Under the pieces are notes generated by a model. The model searched no databases. It saw only the letters and a list, made by a program, of their open reading frames with translations, and had not been told where the DNA came from. DNA of 64,000 nt from Cobetia crustatorum (GTDB lineage Bacteria; Pseudomonadota; Gammaproteobacteria; Pseudomonadales; Halomonadaceae), in assembly GCF_000591415.1 (NCBI RefSeq), contig NZ_JEMF01000011.1, positions 46,408 through 110,407 of the forward strand, in the 5' to 3' direction. Every line of letters starts with the position of its first letter. The first letter of the stretch is position 1. This document shows positions 18,451-29,938 of this stretch, in pieces. The position numbers and the translations under genes are program-made.

Positions 18451-18492
18451 AGGATCGAAACCGTTTTAAGCGCTACCAAGTCAATGTATAGA

Positions 18493-20103
<1,611 letters not shown>

Positions 20104-20133
20104 TCATTGGCGTTGTCGTAGGCGCCATACTTA

Positions 20134-20147
20134 CTTAATCGTTTAAG
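20134..20147. promoter_or_regulatory. Candidate LacI-family operator 1
   Basis: CTTAATCGTTTAAG, a near-palindrome with central CG as usual for LacI/GalR operators, 100 bp upstream of the porin start. An identical copy is at 20312 and a one-base variant lies before the lacI-type gene at 33289. Confidence 0.8.
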
Positions 20148-20311
20148 ACCCTAGTGGCAATCTGGCCTCTCAGACACACGACCTATGTCGAAATTCGACC
20201 AAAGGGGAGCGATCACCGCGTAAAACTCCCATTTCTGGCGACATATCAGCGACAGCAAGACCAAAGTTCAGGTTGCGGATATCGACGCCAATCGCTTGAC
20301 TGTGATCACGC

Positions 20312-20325
20312 CTTAATCGTTTAAG
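20312..20325. promoter_or_regulatory. Candidate LacI-family operator 2
   Basis: CTTAATCGTTTAAG, identical to operator 1 and 83 bp before the substrate-binding-protein start. The 178-bp centre-to-centre distance would allow looping by a tetramer or paired dimers. Confidence 0.8.
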
Positions 20326-20407
20326 AAGCACCATCGGACAACCTCAGGATTCTCCCCCGCCAGATGGCCGATGAATGCCCAACAACAACAAGTGACGAGG
20401 ATTTGCC

Positions 20408-21676
20408 ATGCAACGCAAGACACTGATCGCCTCAAGCGTCGCCCTGCTGGGAGTGGCCACCACCGCCCCCGCCATGGCCGCGGACCTGACCATCTCCTGC
20501 GGCGCGGTCGGGGCCGAGCTGGAACTCTGTGAACAGGGCGTCGCGGCCTGGGAGGAAAAGACCGGCCATGAAGTCGACATCGTTTCCACGCCCAATTCCT
20601 CGACGGAACGCCTCTCGCTCTACCAGCAGATTCTGTCGGCCCAGTCCGGGGATATCGACGTCCTGCAGATCGATGTGGTCTGGCCGGGGCTGCTCGCCAA
20701 TCACCTGCTTGATCTGCACCAGACGCTCGGCGAAAAGGCGGCGCAAGGCCACTTCGCGACCATCGTCGACAACAACACGGTGGATGGCCGCCTGGTGGCC
20801 ATGCCCTGGTTCACGGATGCCGGGGTGCTCTACTACCGCAAGGACCTGCTGGAGAAGTACGGATTCGCACCTCCCGAGACATGGCAGGAATTGACAGAGA
20901 CCGCCACGCAGATCCAGGCGAAGGAGCGTGAGGCGGGCAGCGACAAGATGTGGGGGTACGTCTTCCAGGGGCGTGCCTATGAGGGCCTGACCTGCAACGC
21001 GCTGGAGTGGGTCGCCAGCAATGACGGCGGCGCCATTGTCGATGCCGATGGCGAGATCACCATCGACAACCCCAACACGGCCTCTGCACTCGACCTGGCC
21101 GCCAGCTGGATCGGCGAGATCACCCCGCAGGGCGCACTCAATTATTCCGAGGAAGAAGCCCGCGGCATCTTCCAGTCCGGCAACGCCGTCTTCATGCGCA
21201 ACTGGCCCTACGCCTGGTCGCTGACCCAGAGCGATGACAGCAAGGTGGCCGGCAAGGTCGGGGTGGTCAAGCTGCCCCATGGCGCCGAGGGAGAAAGCGC
21301 GGCGGCGCTGGGCGGCTGGAATCTGGCGGTCTCGAAGTACAGCGAGAATCCCGAGCTCGCCTCTCAGCTGGTGGCCTTCCTCACCGGTGAACCCGAGCAG
21401 AAACGCCGAGCCATCCAGGCCGCCTACAACCCGACCCTCACGGCGCTGTATCAGGACGAGGAAGTGCTCACCGCCGTGCCCTTCTTCGGCACGCTCTACG
21501 ACACCTTCACCAATGCCGTGGCCCGTCCGTCAGCCGTCACCGGAGACAACTACGGCCAGGTCAGCAACGCCTTCTTCAATGCGACCCATAGCGTGCTGAG
21601 CGGCGAGCAGAGCGGTGCCCAGGCGGTTGCCCAGCTCAAGAGCGAACTGTCACGCATCAAACGTCGTCGCTGGTAA
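20408..21676 (+). CDS. Alpha-glucoside ABC transporter substrate-binding protein (1)
   Basis: A 422-residue periplasmic sugar-binding protein of the trehalose/maltose/sucrose (ThuE/AglE-like) type. The signal peptide ends at about residue 25 (TTAPAMAAD). Conserved blocks are DIDVLQIDVVWPGLLA, AMPWFTDAGVLYYRKDLLEKYG and GRAYEGLTCNALEWVAS. A Cys pair near the mature N-terminus (SCGAVGAELELC) also appears in its paralogue at 29939. First gene of a long operon with permeases, ATPase and glucosidases. Confidence 0.92.
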   Translation: MQRKTLIASSVALLGVATTAPAMAADLTISCGAVGAELELCEQGVAAWEEKTGHEVDIVSTPNSSTERLSLYQQILSAQSGDIDVLQIDVVWPGLLANHLLDLHQTLGEKAAQGHFATIVDNNTVDGRLVAMPWFTDAGVLYYRKDLLEKYGFAPPETWQELTETATQIQAKEREAGSDKMWGYVFQGRAYEGLTCNALEWVASNDGGAIVDADGEITIDNPNTASALDLAASWIGEITPQGALNYSEEEARGIFQSGNAVFMRNWPYAWSLTQSDDSKVAGKVGVVKLPHGAEGESAAALGGWNLAVSKYSENPELASQLVAFLTGEPEQKRRAIQAAYNPTLTALYQDEEVLTAVPFFGTLYDTFTNAVARPSAVTGDNYGQVSNAFFNATHSVLSGEQSGAQAVAQLKSELSRIKRRRW

Positions 21677-21691
21677 CCCGGGAGGTTTCGC

Positions 21692-22666
21692 ATGACAACC
21701 ACGCTCAATGAGTCAGTGCCGACGGACACGCCCTCGGCCCGGACCCGCAAACGCGGTACCAAGGTCAGACGCCAGCGGGTACGCGCGGCCTGGACCTATC
21801 TCGCCCCGATGCTGGTCGCACTGGCGCTGGTGGCCGGCTGGCCCCTGCTGAGAACCTTCTATCTCAGCCTGACCGATGCCTCGCTCTCGGACACGACCGG
21901 TGCCGCCTTCATCGGCTTCGAGAACTATCTCGTGAAGGACGACGGCGTCTGGTACGGCCTGCTGGCTGACCCGGTGTGGTGGAACTCCGTCTGGAACACC
22001 GTCTATTTCAGCGTCATCTCGGTATCGCTGGAAGTCGTCTTCGGCATCATCGTGGCGCTGCTCCTGAATGCCGAATTCAAGGGACGCATGCTGGTCCGGG
22101 CCGCGGTACTGATTCCCTGGGCCATCCCGACCATCGTCTCCGCCAAGATGTGGGCCTGGATGCTCAATGACCAGTTCGGAATCATCAACCACATGTTGAT
22201 GGGGCTGGGGCTGATCGATGCGCCCCTGGCCTGGACAGCGGATGCCGATCTGTCGATGTGGGCCGTGATCATGGTCGATGTCTGGAAGACCATCCCCTTC
22301 GTGGCACTGCTGGTACTCGCCGCGCTGCAGATGCTGCCCAAGGATTGCTATGAAGCCGCCGAGGTCGATGGCATCCACCCGGTGAAGGTGTTCTTCCGCG
22401 TCACCCTGCCATTGATCACCCCGGCCCTGCTGGTCGCCGTGATCTTCCGTCTTCTCGATGCACTGCGCGTCTTCGACGTCATCTATGTGCTGACCTCCAA
22501 CTCGTCCAGCACCATGACCATGTCGATCTACGCCCGCCAGCAACTGGTGGAGTTCCAGGACGTGGGCTACGGCAGTGCCGCCTCCACGATGCTGTTCCTG
22601 ATCATCGCGCTGGCCGTCGTGGTCTACCTCTACCTTGGCCGCCGCCAACTGGGAGTGGATAAATGA
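21692..22666 (+). CDS. Alpha-glucoside ABC transporter permease (MalF type)
   Basis: A 324-residue inner membrane permease with six predicted segments. After a basic N-terminus come WTYLAPMLVALALVAGWPLL and the EAA loop EAAEVDGIHPVKVFFRVTLPLI that contacts the ATPase. GGGAGG precedes the start, 15 bp after the binding-protein stop. It overlaps the second permease by 4 bp (ATGA). Confidence 0.94.
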   Translation: MTTTLNESVPTDTPSARTRKRGTKVRRQRVRAAWTYLAPMLVALALVAGWPLLRTFYLSLTDASLSDTTGAAFIGFENYLVKDDGVWYGLLADPVWWNSVWNTVYFSVISVSLEVVFGIIVALLLNAEFKGRMLVRAAVLIPWAIPTIVSAKMWAWMLNDQFGIINHMLMGLGLIDAPLAWTADADLSMWAVIMVDVWKTIPFVALLVLAALQMLPKDCYEAAEVDGIHPVKVFFRVTLPLITPALLVAVIFRLLDALRVFDVIYVLTSNSSSTMTMSIYARQQLVEFQDVGYGSAASTMLFLIIALAVVVYLYLGRRQLGVDK

Positions 22667-23520
22667 ATCAGCATCCGATGAATCGCTACCAGCTGACCCG
22701 ACTCGCCAAGCATGTCGGCAAATGGGCCTTGATCGCCATCATCATCGTCTACGCCGTGTTCCCCTTCTATTACGCGGTCATCACCTCACTGAAACCGTCC
22801 AGTGAGCTGTTCGAGGTCAACTACTGGCTGACCTCACTGGACTTCAGCAACTACGCCCAGATCTTTGCGCAGAAGAGTTTCCTGCAGGCGATCGGCAACT
22901 CGATCCTGATCGCCTTGAGCGTCGTGTTGATCGCGCTGCTGCTGGGCATCACCGCCTCCTATGCACTGGGACGCGTGCGCTTTCGCGGCCGCTCCACCGT
23001 GATGCTGATCATCCTCGGGGTCTCGATGTTCCCTCAGGTCGCGGTGCTGTCAGGGCTGTTCGAGGTGATTCGCAGCCTGAATCTCTACAACAACCCCGGT
23101 GGCCTGATTCTCAGTTACACCATCTTCACGCTGCCCTTCACCGTCTGGGTGCTGACGACCTTCATGCGTCAGCTGCCCATGGAACTGGAAGAGGCCGCGA
23201 TCATGGACGGCGCCACGCCGTGGGAGACCATCACCAAGGTCTTCCTGCCTCTGATGTGGCCAGCCATGGCCACCACCGGGTTGCTCGCCTTCATCGCGGC
23301 CTGGAACGAGTTCCTGTTCGCCTTGACCTTCACGCTGACCAACAGCGAACGCACCGTGCCGGTCGCCATCGCCCTGATCTCCGGCGGCAGCCAGCATGAG
23401 CTCCCCTGGGGCCCGATCATGGCCGCCTCCGTCACCGTCACCATACCGCTGGTCATCCTGGTGATGATCTTCCAGCGCCGCATCGTCTCCGGCCTGACCG
23501 CCGGCGCCGTCAAAGGATAA
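22663..23520 (+). CDS. Alpha-glucoside ABC transporter permease (MalG type)
   Basis: A 285-residue permease with six hydrophobic segments, the MalG-type partner of the preceding gene. The EAA loop reads EEAAIMDGATPWETITKVFLPLMWP, followed by AFIAAWNEFLFALTF, typical of sugar permeases of this family. It is translationally coupled to the upstream permease and 5 bp from the first glucosidase. Confidence 0.94.
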   Translation: MNQHPMNRYQLTRLAKHVGKWALIAIIIVYAVFPFYYAVITSLKPSSELFEVNYWLTSLDFSNYAQIFAQKSFLQAIGNSILIALSVVLIALLLGITASYALGRVRFRGRSTVMLIILGVSMFPQVAVLSGLFEVIRSLNLYNNPGGLILSYTIFTLPFTVWVLTTFMRQLPMELEEAAIMDGATPWETITKVFLPLMWPAMATTGLLAFIAAWNEFLFALTFTLTNSERTVPVAIALISGGSQHELPWGPIMAASVTVTIPLVILVMIFQRRIVSGLTAGAVKG

Positions 23521-23525
23521 TTTTC

Positions 23526-25187
23526 ATGTCATTGCTCGAAGCCCAAATGCAGACCTCCTCCAACTGGTGGCGCGGTGGCGTCATCTACCAGATCTACCCG
23601 CGCAGCTTCCTGGACAGCAACGGCGACGGGATCGGCGATCTGCCGGGCATCACCGCCAGACTCGATTACGTGGCCTCCCTGGGCGTGGATGGCATCTGGC
23701 TGTCGCCCTTCTTCACCTCTCCGATGCTCGACTTCGGGTATGACATCAGCGATTACCGTGATGTCGACCCGATGTTCGGCACCCTGGAGGACTTCAAGGC
23801 CCTGCTGGAGCGCGCTCACTCGCTCAATCTCAAGGTCATGATCGACCAGGTGATCAGCCACACCTCCGACCAGCACCCCTGGTTCCAGCAAAGCCGTCAG
23901 GACCGCACGAATGACAAGGCCGACTGGTTTGTGTGGGCAGACCCCAAGCCCGATGGCACGCCGCCCAACAACTGGCTGTCGATCTTCGGCGGCTCGGCCT
24001 GGACCTTCGATTCGCGCCGCCAGCAGTATTACCTGCATAACTTCCTGACCAGCCAGCCCGACGTGAACTTCCATCACCCGGAGGCCCGTCAGGCTCAGCT
24101 CGACAACATGCGCTTCTGGCTGGAACTCGGCGTCGATGGCTTCCGACTGGATACCGTCAACTTCTACTTCCACGATCAGGCTCTGCGCGACAATCCGCCA
24201 GTGCCAGCAGGCGAAGCCAAGACACTGGGCGCGCCGGATTCCAACCCCTATACCTGGCAGCGCCACGTCTATGACTTGAGCCGCCCGGAAAATCTCGACT
24301 TCCTGAGAGACCTACGTGCCCTGATGGATGAATACCCCGGCACCACCACGGTCGGTGAAATCGGTGACGACAAGCCGCTGGAGCGCATGGCGGAATACAC
24401 CGCTGGGGGCGACAAGCTGCACATGGCCTACGGATTCGATCTGCTCAATGCGCCGCATTCCGCAGGCTATATCCGAGAAGTCATCGAGCGCTTCCAGCGC
24501 CTGGCCGGTGATGCCTGGCCATGCTGGGCCCTGTCAAACCACGACGTGGTGCGCAGCGCCACCCGTTGGGGGGCCCACGAAGACCCGGTGTCCTACCCCA
24601 AGGTCGCCCTGGCCATGGTGTTGTCACTGCGCGGCAGCGTCTGCCTCTACCAGGGTGAGGAGCTGGGCCTGCCAGAAGCCGAGGTGCCCTTCGAGCGTAT
24701 TCAGGACCCTTACGGCAAGGTGCTGTGGCCGGAGTTCAAGGGCCGTGATGGCTGCCGGACCCCCATGCCCTGGCGTCAAGCGGCGCAAGGGGACTTCTCA
24801 AGTGTCGAGCCTTGGCTACCGGTCGATGAGCGCCACCTGCCACTGGCCGTGGCCAACCAGGAAGACGACGCTAACTCTGTGCTTCATGCCACGCGGATTC
24901 TGCTGAACTTCCGCCGTCAGCATCCGGTATTGCGTGAGGGGGACATTCAGCTGGTGGACGTGGGTGACGAGCTGCTGGGCTTCCTGCGCGAGCATGACGG
25001 CAAGCGCATGCTGTGCCTCTTCAATCTCACGGGCGCTGAACAGGTCACCGCACTGCCGCAAGCCTACGCAGGCAGCGCGCGTCTGCTCGAAGGCGCAGGC
25101 TTTACTGCCGAGCTGGACACGGCTCAGCCCCGGGCAGCGCGGCTGGTGCTTCCGGCCTACCAGGCTGCTTTCCTGGCACTCGACTAA
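23526..25187 (+). CDS. GH13 alpha-glucosidase, Halomonas HaG-like (paralogue 1)
   Basis: A 553-residue cytoplasmic GH13 alpha-glucosidase. Catalytic residues by alignment of motifs: nucleophile Asp209 in DGFRLDTVN, acid/base Glu278 in VGEIGDD and Asp340 in SNHDVV. It appears very close to the alpha-glucosidase of Halomonas sp. H11 (recalled, not searched), an alpha-1,4-preferring enzyme with a Thr after the nucleophile, as here (Thr210). It hydrolyses imported maltose-type sugars to glucose. A second Met lies at residue 8. First of four paralogues in this operon. Confidence 0.95.
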   Translation: MSLLEAQMQTSSNWWRGGVIYQIYPRSFLDSNGDGIGDLPGITARLDYVASLGVDGIWLSPFFTSPMLDFGYDISDYRDVDPMFGTLEDFKALLERAHSLNLKVMIDQVISHTSDQHPWFQQSRQDRTNDKADWFVWADPKPDGTPPNNWLSIFGGSAWTFDSRRQQYYLHNFLTSQPDVNFHHPEARQAQLDNMRFWLELGVDGFRLDTVNFYFHDQALRDNPPVPAGEAKTLGAPDSNPYTWQRHVYDLSRPENLDFLRDLRALMDEYPGTTTVGEIGDDKPLERMAEYTAGGDKLHMAYGFDLLNAPHSAGYIREVIERFQRLAGDAWPCWALSNHDVVRSATRWGAHEDPVSYPKVALAMVLSLRGSVCLYQGEELGLPEAEVPFERIQDPYGKVLWPEFKGRDGCRTPMPWRQAAQGDFSSVEPWLPVDERHLPLAVANQEDDANSVLHATRILLNFRRQHPVLREGDIQLVDVGDELLGFLREHDGKRMLCLFNLTGAEQVTALPQAYAGSARLLEGAGFTAELDTAQPRAARLVLPAYQAAFLALD

Positions 25188-25199
25188 TCTTCTTTTGAA

Positions 25200-25220
25200 A
25201 GCCGGTGCCTTGCACCGGCT
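25200..25220 (+). other. Hairpin between glucosidase 1 and the ATPase gene
   Basis: A perfect 9-bp stem AGCCGGTGC / GCACCGGCT with a 3-nt loop, 12 bp before the ATPase start. There is no U-run; its place just ahead of the ribosome site suggests a message-stability or translation effect. Confidence 0.55.
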
Positions 25221-25232
25221 GGGAGCCGCAAG

Positions 25233-26339
25233 ATGACAAGCGTAACCCTCTCCAAGATCAACAAGACCTTCGGCAGCACGCACATCATCAAGGACCTGGA
25301 CCTGAAGATCGGCAGTGGCGAATTCGTGGTCTTCGTTGGCCCGTCCGGCTGTGGCAAGTCAACCTTGCTGCGCCTGATTGCCGGGCTGGAATCGATCACC
25401 GCCGGTGAAATGCATATCGCCGGCGACCTGGTCAATGACCTTCCCCCGCGTGAGCGCGGCGTGGGCATGGTCTTCCAGTCCTATGCCCTCTATCCGCACA
25501 TGACGGTGTACGAGAACATGGCCTTCGGTCTGAAACTTGCCAAGACCGACAAGGAAAGCGTCGAACAACGCGTGATGGAAACGGCGCGCATCCTTCAGCT
25601 CGAGGAGTTGCTGCACCGCAAGCCCAAGGCGCTTTCCGGCGGCCAGCGACAGCGCGTCGCCATGGGGCGCGCCATGGCGCGTGAGCCGAAGATCCTGTTG
25701 TTCGATGAGCCGCTCTCCAACCTGGATGCCTCACTGCGGGTGCAGATGCGCAATGAGATCGCCCGCCTGCACCACCGCCTGGGCTCCACCATGGTCTACG
25801 TCACCCACGACCAGGTCGAAGCCATGACCCTGGCCGACAAGATCGTGGTACTGCGTGATGGCCGTATCGAACAGGTCGGCAGTCCCCAGACACTTTATCA
25901 GGCCCCGGCGACCCGCTTCGTGGCCGGCTTCATCGGCTCCCCGACCATGAACTTCCTGCCGGCGGAGCTATTGAGCAGCGATGCCAATAACTGTCGCATC
26001 ACGACGGCCGGGATCGGCGAGCTGGGCCTGCCTCGCGATGCCGGTAGCGAGCGCGTTGGTAGCCGTCTGATGCTGGGGGTTCGTCCCGAACACCTCTGCC
26101 TGGAAGAGGCCCGTGGCGACAACGCCTTCGAGATCGTCAACGTCGAGTACCTGGGCAACGAAGTCTATGTCTATCTGGATCCGAAAGTCGGCGACAGCCT
26201 GCTGATCCACCGCAGTGAAGCCCCCAGTCAGTGGAAGATCGGCCAACGCGTCGCGCTGGTGCCGGACCTGGAGCACGTGCATCTCTTCGACAGCCAGGAT
26301 CGCGCGCTGAGCCTGACCCGGCAACGCCAGGCAGCCTGA
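25233..26339 (+). CDS. Sugar ABC transporter ATP-binding protein (MalK/UgpC type)
   Basis: A 368-residue MalK-type ATPase. Walker A GPSGCGKST (residues 36-44), signature LSGGQRQRVAMGRAM, Walker B ILLFDEPLSNLDAS and H-loop VTHDQVEAMT are intact, and a C-terminal TOBE/MOP regulatory domain follows from about residue 235. It supplies energy to the two permeases upstream; it is the only ATPase in this locus. Confidence 0.95.
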   Translation: MTSVTLSKINKTFGSTHIIKDLDLKIGSGEFVVFVGPSGCGKSTLLRLIAGLESITAGEMHIAGDLVNDLPPRERGVGMVFQSYALYPHMTVYENMAFGLKLAKTDKESVEQRVMETARILQLEELLHRKPKALSGGQRQRVAMGRAMAREPKILLFDEPLSNLDASLRVQMRNEIARLHHRLGSTMVYVTHDQVEAMTLADKIVVLRDGRIEQVGSPQTLYQAPATRFVAGFIGSPTMNFLPAELLSSDANNCRITTAGIGELGLPRDAGSERVGSRLMLGVRPEHLCLEEARGDNAFEIVNVEYLGNEVYVYLDPKVGDSLLIHRSEAPSQWKIGQRVALVPDLEHVHLFDSQDRALSLTRQRQAA

Positions 26340-26490
26340 CGTTCAGGGCCTGTTCTGCAGGGCTTTTTCTCGAGGGCCTGGCAGCCAGGACTGAGTATCC
26401 AGCGCCTGCTCACGGCGCCTCAGGCCAACCGCTTCATTCTCCGCAAGGACCCCACGGGCGGGAGCCATGGTTCCCGCCCAGGAGACTCGC

Positions 26491-28140
26491 ATGTCCACGA
26501 TTCGAGACACCCAGGTGTCGGCCCACGATTGGTGGCGCGGCGCCGTCATCTATCAGATCTACCCGCGCAGCTTTCAGGACAGCAATGGCGATGGCATCGG
26601 TGATCTGCCGGGCATCCTCGAGCGCCTGGATTACATCGCCTCGCTGAATGTCGATGCGATCTGGCTATCCCCCTTCTTTACCTCGCCCATGAAGGACTTC
26701 GGCTATGACATCAGCGACTATCGCGATGTCGACCCGATGTTCGGCACCCTGGAGGACTTCGACCGTCTGGTCGAGGCAGCGCATGCGCGCGGCCTGAAAG
26801 TCATCATCGATCAGGTGCTCTCACACACCTCCGACGCCCACCCGTGGTTCGAGGAAAGCCGCCAGAGCCGCGATAACCCGCGCGCCGACTGGTATGTCTG
26901 GGCAGACCCCAGACCCGATGGCGCACCGCCCACCAACTGGCAATCGATCTTCGGGGGCTCCGCGTGGCAATGGGACACTCGCCGCTGCCAGTACTACCTG
27001 CACAACTTCCTGATCGAGCAGCCGGACCTCAACTTCCATCACCCCGAAGTCGTGACGGCCATTCTTGAAGAAGTGCGATTCTGGCTGGAGCGGGGGGTGG
27101 ATGGTTTCCGCCTGGACGCCATCAACTTCTGCACACATGGTGAGCTAAAGGATAACCCGCCGCGGCGTGAGATCGCCGAGGGCTTCATTGGCGTGCGCCC
27201 GGACAACCCCTACGGCTATCAACAACATCTTCACGACAAGACCCAACCCGAGAACCTCGCCGTTCTCGAACGGCTGCGGAGTCTGCTCGATGAATACCCC
27301 GGCACCACCAGCGTTGGCGAGGTCGGCGACGATGACTCCTTGCGCGTCATGGCCGAGTACACCCGGGGCGACCAGCGGCTGCACATGGCCTATTCCTTCG
27401 ATCTGCTGACCGAGAACGCCTCACCCGGCCACCTCCTGGCGACCCTACAGACGATGGAAGCGCAGATCGGGGACGGCTGGCCGTGCTGGGCGCTGGGAAA
27501 TCACGATGTCACACGTCTGGCAACGCGCTGGGACGCCGAAGCCTCGCCGGCGCGCCTGCGCCTCTATCTCGCCTTCCTGCTGACCCAGCGCGGCAGCGTC
27601 TGTCTGTATCAGGGCGAAGAACTGGGGCTGAGTGAAGCCCAGCTACGCCATGACCAGTTGGTGGACCCCGCCGGCATCACCTTCTGGCCACGCTACAAGG
27701 GACGCGACGGCTGCCGGACGCCCATGCCGTGGCAGGCCGGTGAGTCACATGCGGGCTTCTCTCGCGTGTCTCCCTGGTTGCCGGTTCCCGACTTCCATCA
27801 TGCCTTGGCCGTCGACCATCAGGAACACGACCCGGCATCGCTGTTGAATGCCAGCCGGGAGCTGCTCGCCTTCCGCCGCCGTCACCCCGCCCTCAGCCGA
27901 GGAGAGATCCACTTCCACTCGCTGCATGAGGAAGTCATCTGCTTCACGCGTCTCTCAGGCGGCGAGTCGTTGCTGATCGCGCTCAACTTCTCTGCTCAGG
28001 CCCTGACTCTGGAGACCGCCTGGCGAGCGGAAGCCCTCGAGGATGCCCCCGGCATGATCAATGGTCACTGGCAGGCAGGTCGCCTGACGCTGCCGCCCCA
28101 CGGCGTTGCCATCGCGCGCTGTGTTGGCGAGGTGCACTGA
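26491..28140 (+). CDS. GH13 alpha-glucosidase (paralogue 2)
   Basis: A 549-residue GH13 enzyme from the ATG at 26491 (preceded by CAGGAGA; an in-frame start at 26467 adds eight residues). Nucleophile Asp209 in DGFRLDAIN, acid/base Glu277 in VGEVGDD, and Asp339 in GNHDVT. The residue after the nucleophile is Ala, as in some alpha-1,4-specific glucosidases. It lies after the ATPase gene, with 151 bp between that hold no other gene. Confidence 0.94.
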   Translation: MSTIRDTQVSAHDWWRGAVIYQIYPRSFQDSNGDGIGDLPGILERLDYIASLNVDAIWLSPFFTSPMKDFGYDISDYRDVDPMFGTLEDFDRLVEAAHARGLKVIIDQVLSHTSDAHPWFEESRQSRDNPRADWYVWADPRPDGAPPTNWQSIFGGSAWQWDTRRCQYYLHNFLIEQPDLNFHHPEVVTAILEEVRFWLERGVDGFRLDAINFCTHGELKDNPPRREIAEGFIGVRPDNPYGYQQHLHDKTQPENLAVLERLRSLLDEYPGTTSVGEVGDDDSLRVMAEYTRGDQRLHMAYSFDLLTENASPGHLLATLQTMEAQIGDGWPCWALGNHDVTRLATRWDAEASPARLRLYLAFLLTQRGSVCLYQGEELGLSEAQLRHDQLVDPAGITFWPRYKGRDGCRTPMPWQAGESHAGFSRVSPWLPVPDFHHALAVDHQEHDPASLLNASRELLAFRRRHPALSRGEIHFHSLHEEVICFTRLSGGESLLIALNFSAQALTLETAWRAEALEDAPGMINGHWQAGRLTLPPHGVAIARCVGEVH

Positions 28141-28181
28141 ATCTCCCGCTTGCCGATCACGCGACTCACAAGGAGGTCATG

Positions 28182-29846
28182 ATGACCCTGTCTCAACTCG
28201 ATCCTCACGCACGCCTCGACTGGTGGCGTGGTGCCACGATCTATCAGATCTACCCCCGCAGTTTCATGGATGCCAACGGCGACGGCATCGGCGACCTGGC
28301 CGGCATCATCGAGCGCCTGCCCCATGTGGCCAGCCTCGGCGTGGATGCCATCTGGCTGTCCCCCTTCTTCACCTCGCCGATGAAGGATTTCGGCTATGAC
28401 GTCGCGGACTATCGGGATGTCGACCCGATGTTCGGCCACCTGGAGGATTTCAAGCACCTGGTCTCGCAAGCCCACCAGCTGGGGTTGCGCGTGATCATCG
28501 ACCAGGTGCTGTCTCACAGCTCCGATCAACACGTCTGGTTCCAGCAAAGCCGTCAGGACCGCCACAACGCCAAGGCCGACTGGTATGTCTGGGCCGACCC
28601 GCTTCCGGATGGCAACCCGCCCAACAACTGGATGGCGGCCTTCAGTGGTCGCGCCTGGAGCTTCGATGCCAAGCGCCGCCAGTACTATCTGCACAACTTC
28701 CTGGCCAGTCAGCCGGATCTGAATTTCCATCATCCCGAGGTGCGCCAGGCGCAGCTGGACAACCTGCGCTTCTGGCTGGATCTAGGGGTGGACGGCTTCC
28801 GCTTCGACGTCGTCAATTACTACTTCCATGACCGCGCCTTGACCGACAACCCGGCGATGGCGCGCGAAGGCGTCAACCCGGGCAACCCGCAGAGCTATCA
28901 GCGGATGCAGCACAATATCGAGCAACCGGAGAATCTGGCGTATCTGGAGCGCATCCGCGACCTGCTCGATGAGTACCCGGGCACCACCAGTGTCGGCGAG
29001 ATCGCCGGCAATGACCCTCTCCCGACCATGGCTGCCTATACCGCCGGCCAACGCCGCCTGCACATGGCCTACACCTTTGACCTGCTCAACAGTGATGGCG
29101 ATGCCCGCGCGCTTTACGACGTGCTGACGCGCTTTGCCGAGCAAGGCGAAGACACCTGGCCTTGCTGGGCCCTGTCCAATCATGACGTGGAACGCAGTGC
29201 GACCAGCTGGGGAGAATCGCGCGCCCTGCTCGCCCTGACGGTTTTGTGTTCGCTGCGTGGCAGCCTGTGCCTCTATCAGGGAGAAGAACTGGGGCTTCCC
29301 GAAGCGGAGCTGGCCTTCGAGGACCTGCAGGACCCCTTTGGCATCAACCTGTGGCCCGAGATCAAGGGCCGCGATGGCTGTCGCACGCCGATGGTCTGGG
29401 ATGACAGCCTGAACGGTGGATTCAGCCGCTGCGCGACGAAGTCCGGCGTTGAGGCCACGCCCTGGTTACCGGTCTCCCCACGCCAGTTGCCATTGTCGGT
29501 GGCGCAGCAGGAAAACCGTGATGACAGCTTCCTGTCGCGAGCACGTCGCCTGCTGCGCTATCGCGGGACCAGCCAGGTGCTGCGCGAGGGTGATCAGACC
29601 CTGATTGCCCCCGAGCGGCTCCCGGACAACGTCTTCGCCAGCGTGCGCCAGCATGGAGCGCAACGCCTGCTGTGTCTGGCACACCTCGGGACAGGCGATA
29701 CGCCGAGCGTGATCGACCCGAGTCAACTGGCGCCAGATATCACCACCTGGACCACCCTCGAGATCGCCGGTGTCACGGCGACACACGCCTCTCACCACCC
29801 CCTGTCGCTGATGCCAGGCAGCGCCATGTGGCTCGCCCTCAACTGA
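28182..29846 (+). CDS. GH13 alpha-glucosidase (paralogue 3), oligo-1,6-glucosidase-like residue
   Basis: A 554-residue GH13 enzyme. AAGGAGG is 5 bp before the ATG at 28182; an ATG at 28179 is too close to it. Nucleophile Asp209 in DGFRFDVVN, acid/base Glu273 in VGEIAGND and Asp335 in SNHDVE. Val after the nucleophile is the residue found in oligo-1,6-glucosidases and isomaltases, so this copy may open alpha-1,6 links that paralogues 1 and 2 cannot. 42 bp from paralogue 2. Confidence 0.94.
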   Translation: MTLSQLDPHARLDWWRGATIYQIYPRSFMDANGDGIGDLAGIIERLPHVASLGVDAIWLSPFFTSPMKDFGYDVADYRDVDPMFGHLEDFKHLVSQAHQLGLRVIIDQVLSHSSDQHVWFQQSRQDRHNAKADWYVWADPLPDGNPPNNWMAAFSGRAWSFDAKRRQYYLHNFLASQPDLNFHHPEVRQAQLDNLRFWLDLGVDGFRFDVVNYYFHDRALTDNPAMAREGVNPGNPQSYQRMQHNIEQPENLAYLERIRDLLDEYPGTTSVGEIAGNDPLPTMAAYTAGQRRLHMAYTFDLLNSDGDARALYDVLTRFAEQGEDTWPCWALSNHDVERSATSWGESRALLALTVLCSLRGSLCLYQGEELGLPEAELAFEDLQDPFGINLWPEIKGRDGCRTPMVWDDSLNGGFSRCATKSGVEATPWLPVSPRQLPLSVAQQENRDDSFLSRARRLLRYRGTSQVLREGDQTLIAPERLPDNVFASVRQHGAQRLLCLAHLGTGDTPSVIDPSQLAPDITTWTTLEIAGVTATHASHHPLSLMPGSAMWLALN

Positions 29847-29938
29847 CGCCTGGCAGATTCGATGCTTCACGGGATGCTCGGTGGATGACGGTCATCCCGG
29901 ACGCCGCAACAACAATCACAATGATGGAGTCGCACGCC

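Noticed and set aside
21713..22648. 311-codon open frame opposite the MalF-type permease
   Set aside because: Gln/His/Gly/Asp-rich shadow of a membrane protein on the other strand.
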